A stretch of 64,000 nt of DNA, from the NCBI GenBank assembly GCA_035235625.1, contig CP141150.1:4960001-5024000 (forward strand). Reading direction: 5' to 3'. Made by a program: the position numbers and the translations under genes. The notes under the pieces were generated by a model. The model searched no databases, was not told the origin of the DNA, and saw nothing but the letters and a program-made list of their open reading frames with translations. This DNA is from Saururus chinensis. Lineage: Eukaryota > Streptophyta > Magnoliopsida > Piperales > Saururaceae. Shown in pieces: positions 24,181-35,655 of this stretch (position 1 is its first letter; every line of letters starts with the position of its first letter).

Positions 24181-24660
24181 CCTGGCTCATCTATGCAAGT
24201 GGGCGGGGAGGAAGAAGAATGCTTCACTTGCCACCTTGGATATGTGAGTCCCGGCCCCACTCCTCGGAGATTACGACATGGGTAGAGAGGGCAAGTTGTG
24301 GGCAGACCAGGCCGGAAAGCAACCGGCTTGGCCCCGACCCCTACGCCACCCCTTTTCTGGTTGCCCTTGACCCCAGCCTCCTTCCACCTCCGGCTTAGCA
24401 CCTACCCCTCCCTGCCTTGGTAGCCTGCTCTCCGTTGCTTACTGGTGCTTAACACCGCAAAGAAGAGGTAGTCAGAGAAAAAAAAGTGCAGGTTGCTGCC
24501 CTGGATCGCCATGTCAGATACGTGATACGTGAAATTTGGTGTGAGAATCCCGTGGGAGGAAAAGCATTTTCCTTTGAGGGTCCCTCCCTATAAAATATTA
24601 GATGTTCCGTAATTTCTGCTTGGTTCTTTTAGATGATCAAATCCAAGGCTGGATGTTTAG
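24181..24660. other. GC-rich intergenic stretch
   Basis: No gene or clear repeat was recognised. Confidence 0.3.
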
Positions 24661-26300
24661 ACCAGTGTTTTAAAAATGGCCTAGATTGATTAGGGCTAGG
24701 AATTGGGTCGGGTCGGGTCAAATCGGGTCGGGTTGGCCTTGACCTCTACTGAAATCGGGTCGGGTCATGACTTGACCCTATTTTTAAATCGGGTTGAAAA
24801 TTGAAACCCTATTTCTATTAAGTCGGGTCGGGTATGCCTAACTCTATTTTTTTTCCTCAAATTTTTTTTAGACTCATATTACATACCTTCTCTTAGCAAA
24901 GGCCAAACACAAAAGAAATTAAATACATTACAACATTAATTTCTAATATTTAATTCTTTGGCTAATTTGTGGCTAACACGTTTTTATACTAGCCATCATC
25001 AAATACCCTAGAGGTGTAGTGTTACATTTCTTTCATTTTGAGAAAAGAATAACAAAACATACCTTCAACGTTTATTTACTCATGATTGGCCTACTTGGCT
25101 TTCGATAACTCACATATAAATAAAAAACATATTAAATATGAATTATTTCTTTGATGGCAGAGAGGATCATGCGATTCAGTATATCTTAATTTCAAAATTC
25201 CAGTAACTACTTCTCTATGGCTACTTATAGCCCTACCCTCCTTAGTAACGAGTGACACTTGGTTATAATTTTCTTCCTACAAAAGTTGTTCTTTATTGTG
25301 TTTTATTATCCACCTATCTCGTTGCATGTTCTTAACTTGTTCCTTATTATGACTGTCAGGCTTTTGTGTAGTTGAATCTAGTGTGTAATATGTTCTTATG
25401 AAGAAGAGAAGATTGGTAATAAATATAACAAAATATGACATATTGTTATTCTATTCACCATGCCTAAAAGAGTAACAAAAAAGAAATTAAACTATATAGA
25501 AGTTAATCACAACTTGAAGACATCATCCCAAAATAGATATCTACTATAAAGCAAAATATATGTGATCACACCTATACAAAATATTTTATTTATGCCCAAA
25601 TTTATGTTTCATCACCTCTAGTTCAACATAGTATGCACTAAACAAGTATTATAATAATGGTATAAGTAAGTACAATAGATCAACACTATAATAATAATTT
25701 TTTTATTATTTGTAGTCGGGTAAAAGTTGGGTTGTGCGGGTCGGGTTCGACCCGACCCTAAATTCAAAACGAGTCAAAAGCCTAAACACTGACCCTATTT
25801 GTAATCGGGTCGGGTGCATGGTTAGGCGGGTCGGGTTCGGGTCGGGTAAGTGGGTCAGGTGTGATTTTCCCAGCCCTAGGATTGATGGGCAGAATCAACC
25901 AACAGTTAAACTGGGTCAACTATGAGTTGACATGGGTTATTTAAATACATTCTCTCTCTTTTCCCTAGCTCCTCTCAAACCCTAATACCATTAATGATGG
26001 GCCGACAGTTCCACTCTTTCCATTCCACCTTCTTTTCCCTCTCCTCCTTGGTGCCCCGGTTACAACCTTGACCAGCTGACGACCTTGATCAATTGACGAA
26101 CTTTCCTCCTTCCCCTTTCCCTCCCTGTAGCCTGGCAAGACCCGACAACCACTTTCTTCCCCCTTCCCCCCTTGGCAACCCGACCACGAACCCAATGGCT
26201 TCTTCCCCCTTCCCCGATGGCCCAACCTAAAGCCCAAACTTTCTTCTACTTAAGTTGGTGTCGCTTAGTACATCCCTTCCGAGCTCCGGTCAATCGAAAT
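24661..26300. mobile_element. TGTTTTAAAA-type element, split by a hAT MITE
   Basis: CAGTGTTTTAAAAATGGCC at 24663, and the sequence that resumes at 25879 (GATTGATGGGCAGAATCAAC, then GGGTCAACTATGAGTTGAC), resemble the start and subterminal part of the TIR element at 16294. The inner 24691-25878 is a separate, later insertion. The right end of the outer element was not found, so the end given is approximate. Confidence 0.35.
24691..25878. mobile_element. hAT-type MITE (GGGTCGGG-rich)
   Basis: 1188 bp, starting TAGGGCTAGG and ending CCAGCCCTA (inverted), flanked by AGATTGAT (24683-24690) and GGATTGAT (25879-25886), a 7/8 match to an 8-bp hAT duplication. Both ends carry many GGGTCGGGTC / GACCCGACCC repeats in opposite orientation; the middle is AT-rich and non-coding. 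Confidence 0.72.
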
Positions 26301-28890
26301 TCGCCCACCCCAATATGGCTCAATCTGATATATTGGGTGAGATAAAAAATAATATGTTTATACTTTCTGGACTTGTAATTTAGATTAGACTGTAAACTAT
26401 TTATTTGACTTGTACTCAGGGATACCTTAGAGAGATTTGTATTTAAAGTCCATGATCATAGCAATTTATTTCATACGCTTATTTTTTAGTAGCGCCTAAG
26501 AATGTTTATTTGGTAGTACAATGTTTGATTGAAAAGAAAAAAAAATTATATGGGAAAAATTAATATGTGATGTTTTAAATTATAAAACTGCTTTCAAAGG
26601 TTTTATATTTTGTCATTTTTTTCAAATTTATAGTAACTATGTTGCAAAAAATTTCTGTGACTTTTTAAGAAAATATGTTGAAAAATCTTGGGTGTTATAG
26701 TCGTACTACCATATTTAATTATTATACCGTAGAAAACCTTATGACTTATACTTATAGAGCAAGAGACTCCTAAGTAAGGTCACGATATAAATTTGGAATA
26801 ATATGAAAGCATTTGTAAATATTATGCTTCTTCTACTTATGATTGACTGTGGTTATATTTACTATTGAATATAATGGTGATGATCTTGCGATAATGGAGT
26901 TACATGTGTATTGTCATTTCATAGTACTTGTGTAAGAACTCTTATTTTAAACCGGTTTACTTTCAATTTTATTTATTATTTAATCATCATTATGTGGTTT
27001 AAGCTGTTTCTGATTGATTTTGATAATTTTCTAAAATAAAGGTTGTTTCCAAATGTTTTTAACAAAAATAGCTTTACATTTATGAGTTTTAAGTGAATTT
27101 GGATCAATTATGAATTTTTGGTATTTTCTTGAATTTTTTGAAAAATTAGGGTTTAGTGGGACCCCCCTCAATTGAATTTGAGGTTTTTAATCCAAAATAT
27201 TTCAGACATTAAAATAAGTTATTAAAAACAATTAGAATTTTTCTGGTCTTAATTAAGGCTTAAATAGCAAAATTACATACTTTTAGTTAAGAATTCTATT
27301 TATACCCCTATTTTTTATTAGGTCTAACCCCTTCATTACTATAAAATGAAAGGGCTGGCCTCTTTCCCATTTGGGAAAGGGCTGAGCCTTGAAATCAAGA
27401 GGTCTAATCCCCATTAGCTCAAGGTGGAAAGTAATTTGAGGTGATATTTTTCTAATCTTTCCTTAATTATTAGGGTTTTTCATAAATTTCTTTTAATCTA
27501 ATCTTTCTCTATTGGTTAATCTCGTTTTCAAGCCACTAAATCACTGATTTGCATCTCTACTTCAAACCCTAGCTTTTAAATTTCCATTTTTGAGTCCCTA
27601 AACCTTTATATCTAAGATTTTTGCAATGATTTTCAAGTTCTAAATTGGATTTAGGTGGGTATTAACAAAAATTGTATTTTTGGGTAGGTTTTGGAGGAGA
27701 TTAAGGAGCTAATCCGACCCAAAAAGAGGTGAAAGGTAATGGGTTTAATCCTCAAGCTTGTGTTTCAAATCATGGTTTTTTATGTATTTTCTTGAATGGA
27801 CTTCATGTTTAGTGCTCTAATGGTAGATTAGTAAAAACTTAATCTTTTGGATTAATTTATTAGGGCTTTGATTGAAAATGGGTAGATTTAATATTTTGGA
27901 AGGTTTGATTAATTTTTTATAATGTTTGAGGCTTTGAATGGAGGTTTTAAGTTCGATTTATAGTATCTCGGTTTGGTTTTCAAAATGGAGAAGATGAACC
28001 AGATCTGCTATTATGGCGATCGATCGCCCTTACCAATCAATCAACCAAATGGCATTGTAGGCCGATTTTAAGCCAAGCCGATCGAACGGCCTTGTAGGCC
28101 GATTGTCGGCAATACAACAAGTTTTGGTCATTTGATTTCCTTTGTTTATTTCGATATTTCTCATCTCAAATATTATTTCTTATGTTCATATGGGTTGATT
28201 TGAGTTATAATAAACTACTGGAATGATATGCTAGTGATGTTGGAATGTATAAAGATTAATTGGGTATTATGCGGAATTACATGATATTGGTTAAGCATGT
28301 TAGATTTGTTAACTTGAATCCATGATTTCAATGATGATTTCAGATGGTTTTCCACTCATGAATTCTAGTTATGATCCATGATTAGATGTTAGATAAAAGC
28401 ATGTGTGTATTGCCTTATGAGTTATTGTCAAAACATGGTCATATGCTTTGGAATGTATGTTGTATTTTAAACACACACATGCGGGGAAATTAATTATGAA
28501 ATCATGATTGTTTATGACTAGAATATGATGCGTGTGGGGATTGATGGGAGCACATTCAATGTGTTGGAATTTTAGTAGAGATTACTCACGTATGTATCAT
28601 GTTGCATTCATCATGAAACAGATTTCATGAATGAAACCTTACCGATGTTTAATCGCGGTTGATCGATTGGAAGCAATGATGTGAGATTGTGTGTCGGATT
28701 AGTCGATCATTGGTTTAATTGGAACTTGGATAGTTCGAAAGGACATAATTTCGATTTGAGTTCCTATGTGGAACGTGGATACTCCCCGGGTTGAGTTGAT
28801 CTGAATTGTTGATGTGGTTGAGATTCATTTATTAAGACAGTCAAACCTAGACCCTGAGAATCCAGAGTGGTATGTCTTCGTACACCGGCT
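26300..28890. repeat. decayed LTR-like repeat region
   Basis: No gene. 26940-28130 matches 32480-33680 in the same order: AAATTAGGGTTT, a TTAAATAGCAAAATTAC-like block, a TATA-like ACTATAAAAT followed by GGGCTGGCCT, and CGATCGAACGGCC. It is probably a decayed LTR family with two copies in this window. The ends are unclear. Confidence 0.4.
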
Positions 28891-28899
28891 ACCACGTGT

Positions 28900-29165
28900 T
28901 CTAGGTTCCCCGTGTGGGATTCGAACTCTCCTACTGCAGAGATGTCCAGGGCGAACACACTGCTCTAGGTTTTTGTAAGGAATTCGAACGTTCCCAGCTA
29001 GGACTATCCAGGGCGAGTAGACTGCTCTAGGTTTTTGTAAGGAATTCAGACCTTCCTTTTTGGATCGTCCTAGGTGAGCTAAGGGGCTGACTACTCACCC
29101 CAGGTTTTTGTAAGGAATTCGGACTGTGTCCAGAACAGGCAATGCCCTTGGTTTCCAGTTAGAAA
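28900..29165. repeat. tandem repeat, unit 64-75 bp
   Basis: The block CTAGGTTTTTGTAAGGAATT recurs near 28965, 29028 and, slightly changed, 29101; an older copy TCTAGGTTCCCCGTGTGGGA lies near 28901. Each is followed by a variable segment containing CCAGGGCGAG or a similar block. Confidence 0.65.
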
Positions 29166-29301
29166 ATCAAACCATGTTCAGGGCGGGTGATATGATTGTA
29201 TTTCTCTCTATGATGAAGACATTAGCTTTCTCACCCGTTGTGGCGATCGTCATAAAATAATCTACGCCATAATCCACATAATTATTATTCCGCTCGGCAC
29301 A

Positions 29302-30809
29302 TGTTACATCACACGTGAAACCAAACATGACAGATCGTTGTACGAATTCAAGAAAACATAACAAAGATATAAAACATAATAATTATTAATACTTTGGAGT
29401 TGAAGCACAACTAAAATATTACATATAACGTAGCAAATCAGGACCTAGTCCAAAATACACTGTATGTAGAACATTTAAATTACAAATTAAAGGCCTAACC
29501 AACCTTTTATAAAAGTCAGATTATTACAGAGATATTTAAAAGAAACTACATTGATAATTCTTCGGTTGACACCTCCGGGTTAATTTTACTATTTGCAGAG
29601 TCTGAGGGTGGGTGAGTATTTTTATACTCAGTAGGTGGAATTAAAATCTAATTTAATGCTAAGTAAAAATCCATAATAATTTTTGCAGAACAGATTCAGA
29701 AATAATTCTAGGAAAACACCGGTTCGTCCGATGACGATAAATCCAGAGCCGTGATATCGAACGGCGTTCGTCCGATGCTCATGGGGCAACAGAAAGCTCA
29801 GAAAGCAGGAGTTTTCCCATGATACTCCATACCTATGTGTGTGCGCCAGATACCGATAATTTCTTCGGTAGGTATCCAGAAAAAATATAGTTCTAGGTAT
29901 AACCCCAGAACTATCCAAAAAACACACTTATCACATCATAATTTTGATTAAATAAAACATGATATACGTAAAGCTTTTTCTTTTGAAAAAGACACACAAT
30001 TGAATAAAAACGGTCCATAAAAAGTAAACCATACAAGCAAAGCATAAGCTAGAGTTTAAGACCCCCTACCTTAAAGTTGGAGTAGAAAATTCTTGGTTGT
30101 AGAGAGTTTTTACGGAAAATCCGGCCCTGTCACAGCGTCCGGCACAGTCGATTTAGCTAAGAACGCCTTTGAAACGGGTTGAATCGGACTTAAAATGGCT
30201 CGGAACGGAGGGTTAGAAGTTTCGACTGGAGGTGAAAGTAAATAGTAAAACTGAATGGCGGTGGTTTATATAGAAATCGGGAAGGAATCACTGCGCGACG
30301 TGTGTCTGCCATGCATCATACAGCGTGGTTACTGTGCGGTGCCATGGAACCTGACACGCGGTTCTGCGTGTCGTACGGACCCGCGGGCCCGCCGCATGGG
30401 GCAAACCATGCGATGCCACATCGCGCGTCGTGCGGTCAAAATGTGGCTGATGCTATGCTTGCGTCAGCCCGTAATAAAATATTATATATATATAAATATA
30501 TATTTATTTAAAACTTTAAATTGCTCTAACTTTTTACCTATATTTCAAAATTATACGTTCTTGGTACCGATAGACTCATATCGACGAGCCCTTCAAAACA
30601 AGACCACTCAAGGGTAGGTTTTACCGTGGGCCCGCTTATGATGCGCGCTCCCACGATCTCTACATACGGCCACTACCTCCGATTCAAATGATTCAAAAAC
30701 CTTTATATTCGGTTTTTAGAGTTCTACCATAACTCTTTAGGTAACAAAATCTAAAATAATACTCTAAAAATTTTACTATTAAAATGTACCGAAAATCTGG
30801 GTTGTCACA
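29302..30809 (+). mobile_element. gypsy-type LTR related to the 14.4-kb solo LTR
   Basis: About 1.5 kb, starting TGTTACA and ending TTGTCACA, collinear with the LTR at 14353-16143 (CAGAGTCTGAGGGTGGGTGAG at about 29598, CCCATGATACTCC at about 29816, ATCGACGAGCCC at about 30573). No target duplication or coding part is visible. It is a diverged solo LTR or LTR fragment, clearly older. Confidence 0.55.
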
Positions 30810-31989
30810 CCCGTCTACCCCTTGTGCATGTCATTGGAGGTGTTTGGGTCATCGATATGCTCTTTGGAACTGACCAAAATCTGCTTACACCCCCAGTGAG
30901 CTCCCTTCAATATTTTCTACCCTAGAACAACCCCTTTTCTGCAAAGGCGACACTTTGGACTACCGAATTTATCACCAACACTGCCACCATTGTACGGCCC
31001 CAACATCAATCTCACTCGTATGGGAAGGTAGGAGACTTTGAACCCCATAATTCTACTTTAGCATACTTATATGGTGGAATGTATGTTAAGACCAAGGCAA
31101 TTGAATGTATAATGCCATCTGATGTTAATGATGTTGCATGTATTAGCATGGTATGAGATCTCATGAATGAGAATCAAATGGTATATTTCATGGTTTGATG
31201 AAATATGGACTATTTGTATGTTCATAAGGAGAGCTATAAGTGTGATGGTTATTGAATTGGCCGAATATTTATAAATTATTTGTATGTTAGTTAACTAATT
31301 TAGCCAAATGCCTATGCCATGGCTTATCCTCATTTTAGTTAGATGGATTAGCTGATTGTCTATGCAATGAATTACATTCATACTAGATTGATGGATTGTT
31401 GATATGATTATGCAAAGAATTACATGTATGCTAGAGGCATGATCTATGGACTGTAAGGTGTGTTAAAATGCATATGCATCGATTGTGGTATGAAACTGTG
31501 AGTGCTTACTCGTATGATGACAATGAGTGTGTGCCTGATAGGTTACAGCTAGTTTAGACCATATTGAACTTTGTAGCAATAAGTAAGTGGCTTAAACGTT
31601 ATGTGGGTAGACAAACTTAGGGTTGGAGCTTAGACAGAGGACTATAAACTAGTAAGATTGCACACCATAATTGTACCTACTTAACATACAAATTTTAAAA
31701 TTGAACATAATGAAAATAAGTAAGTTAATAATAAGAATTGAGGCCATAGCTAGTTCGACGGATTGAGTTTTGTGTCTGTTGACAACTGAATGACAGTTGG
31801 TTGTTCAACGGATTGAGGTTTATACATTTATTTGATTCATGCCCTAGATGACTAAATGTTGAGTTTCAGCTGATTTACAAATGTTAACATTGTTTGGATT
31901 TGAAGTGAATGCGTGAAAATTATAAAAATATGTTTACATGTTTCAAAATTTTCCTTTGCATTGACCACAAGTGAAAAGGTCATTATAAA
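30810..31989. other. AT-rich intergenic stretch
   Basis: No gene or repeat recognised. Confidence 0.3.
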
Positions 31990-34249
31990 AAGAGTTTTTT
32001 CCATATTACCTAGCCTAAGATACAAATATTTTATATTCCTTGGTTTTGTAAAAAACATTCCATAGAACCTTTTACTCGATATTTGAAAAAAAATGGACCA
32101 AAATACCCTTTCAACAAGGTTTGGGTTAAAAATCGTGTAAACTAGTTGTGATGAAGCATAAACAAAGAGAGATCAGAGCTCAGAGACGATTTGTGATTTT
32201 TGCCCAATGGTTTTCATCAACAACAAATTCTGATTTCTATTTAGCGATTGTCGGCCTCCCTCACTTCATCGGCAATCGTTCTTCTCTAATTTTCGTCCAA
32301 AAATTTCTAACCACATAAACTATTTATCATTACAAAAGGAGATCAAGATGATACTGCAACTTAAAAAATGAATCTTGAGGGACTATCTATGGAGAACATG
32401 GCTATTTAAGAATGGAGAAGGATGTATGTAAGGAATCTCATTTCTAAACCAGTTTTCGTTTCAATTTAATTATCAGTTATTGCGTGGTTAACTCATTTCT
32501 TATTAATCCGGTGGTTTCGTGAATAAATAGTGTTTCTTATGGATTTAATTAAAACCAACTTTACAATTACTGATTTTAAGTGATTTTGAGTCAAATCTGA
32601 ATTTTTGAGATTTTTCTAAATTTTTACTAATTTTTAAAAAATTAGGGTTTGACAGGACTCCATGTGGGCCCCACCGTCGAAATTTGGGTTTTTGGACCAA
32701 ATTAACCCAGACATCAACTTAAGGCTTTACAACAAGTTTCATAATTTTTTTAAGTTTATTTAGTGCTTAAATAGCTAAATTACCCATTTTTAGCCTATTT
32801 TTCTATTCATACCCCACAATTTATCTACACACACCCCACACCCTACTATAAATAGAATGACCTGAGCCATTTCTATTTTGGGAATAGGCTGGGAAAGGGA
32901 GGTTAGGCCTAATTCCCTAATTAGGCCCAGATTAGAAGGTGTTTAAGGTAAGCTTCTTCTAATTAAGCCCTAAGTTCTAGATTTTCTTTTAATCCCTTCC
33001 AGATCTACCATTTCTCATTTATTTTGATTTATTTTTAAATATTAAAATTACTGATTTTCATCTCTTCTTCAAACCCTAGATCTAAAAATCCGATTTTTAT
33101 GTTCAACAAGCCCTAGATCTAAGTTTTTCATTAGGGTTTTCTATGTTAAATTGGTTTTAATGGAGTTAATGTAAACTCTATGTATTTGTAAGGTTTTCAA
33201 GAAGGGTGACTATCAAATCCAAGCTTAATCAAGGGATAAGGTAATGAATTTTCAAATTTTTAGTTTTCCTATGGTAAAGCTCTTGATTTCATGGTTTATT
33301 TTGAGTGGATTTACTTGATTAGTGCTTTAATGACATGATTAATAAATGATAATCTTTAATCCTGATTTTATAGGGTTTTATCTTGTTATGATGTATATTA
33401 GCTTTCTAGAAGTTATGGTGAGATTTTATTGGCATTTAGGTTGTTAGATGATGATTTTTATTTTTATCCATGGAGTTTTGGTTTGAAGATTTGAATTGGA
33501 TAAGAAGGTCGATTTGCCTTGTTGGCGTTCGAATAGCAATACTGTAATATCGATCAATTTCCCACATAGCCGATCGAACGACCTGACTGGGCGGTCGAAC
33601 GGCAACACTGTATTTTCAGAATTTCTACGTTTAGTCGATCGAACGGTCCTACTGGGTATTCGAACGGCTACACAGTAGATTTTGTATAATTTGCATGATG
33701 TCTATTTTTGTAATTCTACTTTGATATATCATTTCCATGTGTATGTGGAGTGTTTTGGGCAAAGTTGATGTACTCTACCCGATTTCATTCGAATTCATTA
33801 TACTCCTAAAAATCATTTCTTTTTGCAGAATTCAATCCTCATTTGTCCCAAGTCTCCAGAGTCCTTCAATCCGTTCTAAACACAACCCAGTTTTTTAAAT
33901 TGCTGGAACATTCTGTTTTGAACCAGTTTTTGTATTGAAACCAGAAGGTGGCTTTATTTTGATTTGTTCTCTGGAACACAGGATTGAGAAGGAGAAATAT
34001 TTTACTTTCTATCGATCATCTTTAAGTAGGTAATTTATTTTCTGTATGTTGAGTGTTTTGATTTTGCTCATACAAATTTGTGTCATTGTCAGTAATTTTT
34101 CACCAATAATGAGATAAAAGCTTGGGTGTAGGTTTAGGTTTGACCTAATGGTATATTTGTCCTAAACCAAGTTATATGGGATTAAGTGTTAAAATCCAAG
34201 GAATATGGAATATTTGTATATCGAGGCAGGTAATATGGAAAAAACTCTT
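31990..34249. mobile_element. 2.3-kb element with about 60-bp inverted ends
   Basis: The left end AAGAGTTTTTTCCATATTAC (from 31990) and the right end (34190-34249, in reverse) match over about 60 bp, including TACAAATATT and ATATTCCTTGG. The interior is non-coding and includes the block shared with 26940-28130. Long inverted ends suggest a Mutator-like non-autonomous element, but I find no 9-bp duplication. Confidence 0.5.
33495..33680. repeat. short degenerate tandem repeat (CGATCGAACGG motif)
   Basis: Three imperfect units carry GATCGAACGG or TCGAATAGC followed by ACTGTA or CAGTAG. Similar motifs occur at 28015-28110. Confidence 0.5.
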
Positions 34250-34897
34250 AGAAAAATATGGTATTTCGTAGTAAATATCTCTTCTAAAAATAAAAATAAA
34301 ACTTTGGCTATGACCGATTGCAACTTATGACTCTTGTTGACCACACAACGTACCATTTTCAATTTTAGATTGCAGAAATAGTCAAAAAAAAATCATGAAA
34401 TATGAAGAAAAAATTTAGTTTCCTCCAATTGCATGAGTAGTCACCTTCACAATATGCTCATGGATGTTGATTATATGTTTGACATGTCAGAGCCCAAGAA
34501 ACTGAATGCAATAGTATTGGTGTGACTGACTGGGTTTTACATTATTGTGAATAGGGACAACTAGTACTGGTGATTTTGATTTCAATGATTGATTATTTCT
34601 ATATGGAGGTCTGTTTGCAAATGCTTTCAAACAGATACTTTACCCCCTAATTTGTTAACAAATAAACAGAGGCTTTACCCCCTAAACATGCCTACAATTT
34701 TAGCTATCATGGCTTATTAATATTCATTTTATACTTAAGAAATAATCTTTACTTAATTTTTGTCCCAAACTCAAGCAGATGAGGGGTTAAAGGAGACTTC
34801 ATGCATAGCCTTCAAATTAAGAGCAATAGATGCACAAATTACAAACTCCAGTAGTTATAGTCATTTTATTTTATGAGGGTGTTCCGAGTTCTCACGG
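34250..34897. other. AT-rich intergenic stretch
   Basis: No gene or repeat recognised. Confidence 0.3.
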
Positions 34898-35083
34898 GGA
34901 GAAAATTTTAGGTGTGAATTGCACACCGTGTTGCCGGTGTATTCCACCACTCACCAAACAAAGCATCGGCATGGTGGTAAAATACACCTTGTACGATAGG
35001 TGTATATCATGCTGATGTGTTGTGTCTTGAGTGGTGGAATACACTGCGAACACAGTGTGCTACGTACACCTAAAAATTTCTCC
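34898..35083. mobile_element. palindromic MITE, 186 bp
   Basis: The two halves are inverted over nearly the whole length: GGAGAAAATTTTAGGTGT at the left and GGAGAAATTTTTAGGTGT in reverse at the right, with GTGTATTCCACCACTCA in both arms. It is non-coding, and as RNA would fold into a long hairpin. The family is not assigned. Confidence 0.75.
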
Positions 35084-35551
35084 TTTATAAAAGAAAAATT
35101 ATTATAAATTTATAATGCATTTACACATCATTCGCGCTAAGTAAGTCAGAATATAATCTATGTTGGTAGCTAACAGAATGGGGATTAAAACTCAAGAGTC
35201 AAGATCTTGGCTTCCTAAAGTATTCTCTCTTGTGAAGAATCGAAGAATATGTACGGATGCACATGAGATTTGAGAGAACTGAACAATACAGACTGATCGT
35301 TGGATTTTCAATTGATGTTGTTTGGATCTGTTGAAACACTCGTGCACAAATTACAGATTCAGCCATTTGAAAGTAAGATGAATGGGCCTACATATCAAAA
35401 TGAGCCCAAATTTATGAGGTCGTGTTTTGTATACTTCTATGCTAATGGGCCCCATAGGTGTATTTTGAGCATGTAGCCGTGGAGCAGGGGAAATTCTTTC
35501 GTCAGTTAAAAGCTGGTTCGCAACTTATTTTTTAAGTATTTGTTATTAATT

Positions 35552-35655
35552 ATTTATTTTGTCTCATGTTAATAGTTTTATTTAAAATTTTAAAATAAAA
35601 TAAAATTAATTTATTTTAAAAAATTAAATAAAACTATAAATATGAGACGGAGGAA
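35552..35655. mobile_element. Stowaway-like (Tc1/mariner) MITE
   Basis: TTGTCTCATGTTAATAGTTT at the left and, in reverse, TCCGTCTCATATTTATAGTT at the right form an imperfect hairpin typical of Stowaway elements. Confidence 0.6.

Noticed and set aside
22377-24401. GC-rich frames of 60-136 codons on both strands
   Set aside because: High GC lowers stop frequency; only the EF-hand blocks at 22991-23308 resemble a protein.
28900-29165. CRISPR-like pattern of repeats and spacers
   Set aside because: Eukaryotic context, only three to four diverged units, and no cas genes.
30255-30617. 120-codon frame
   Set aside because: It lies in the GC-rich part of an LTR related to the 14.4-kb solo LTR; no family features.
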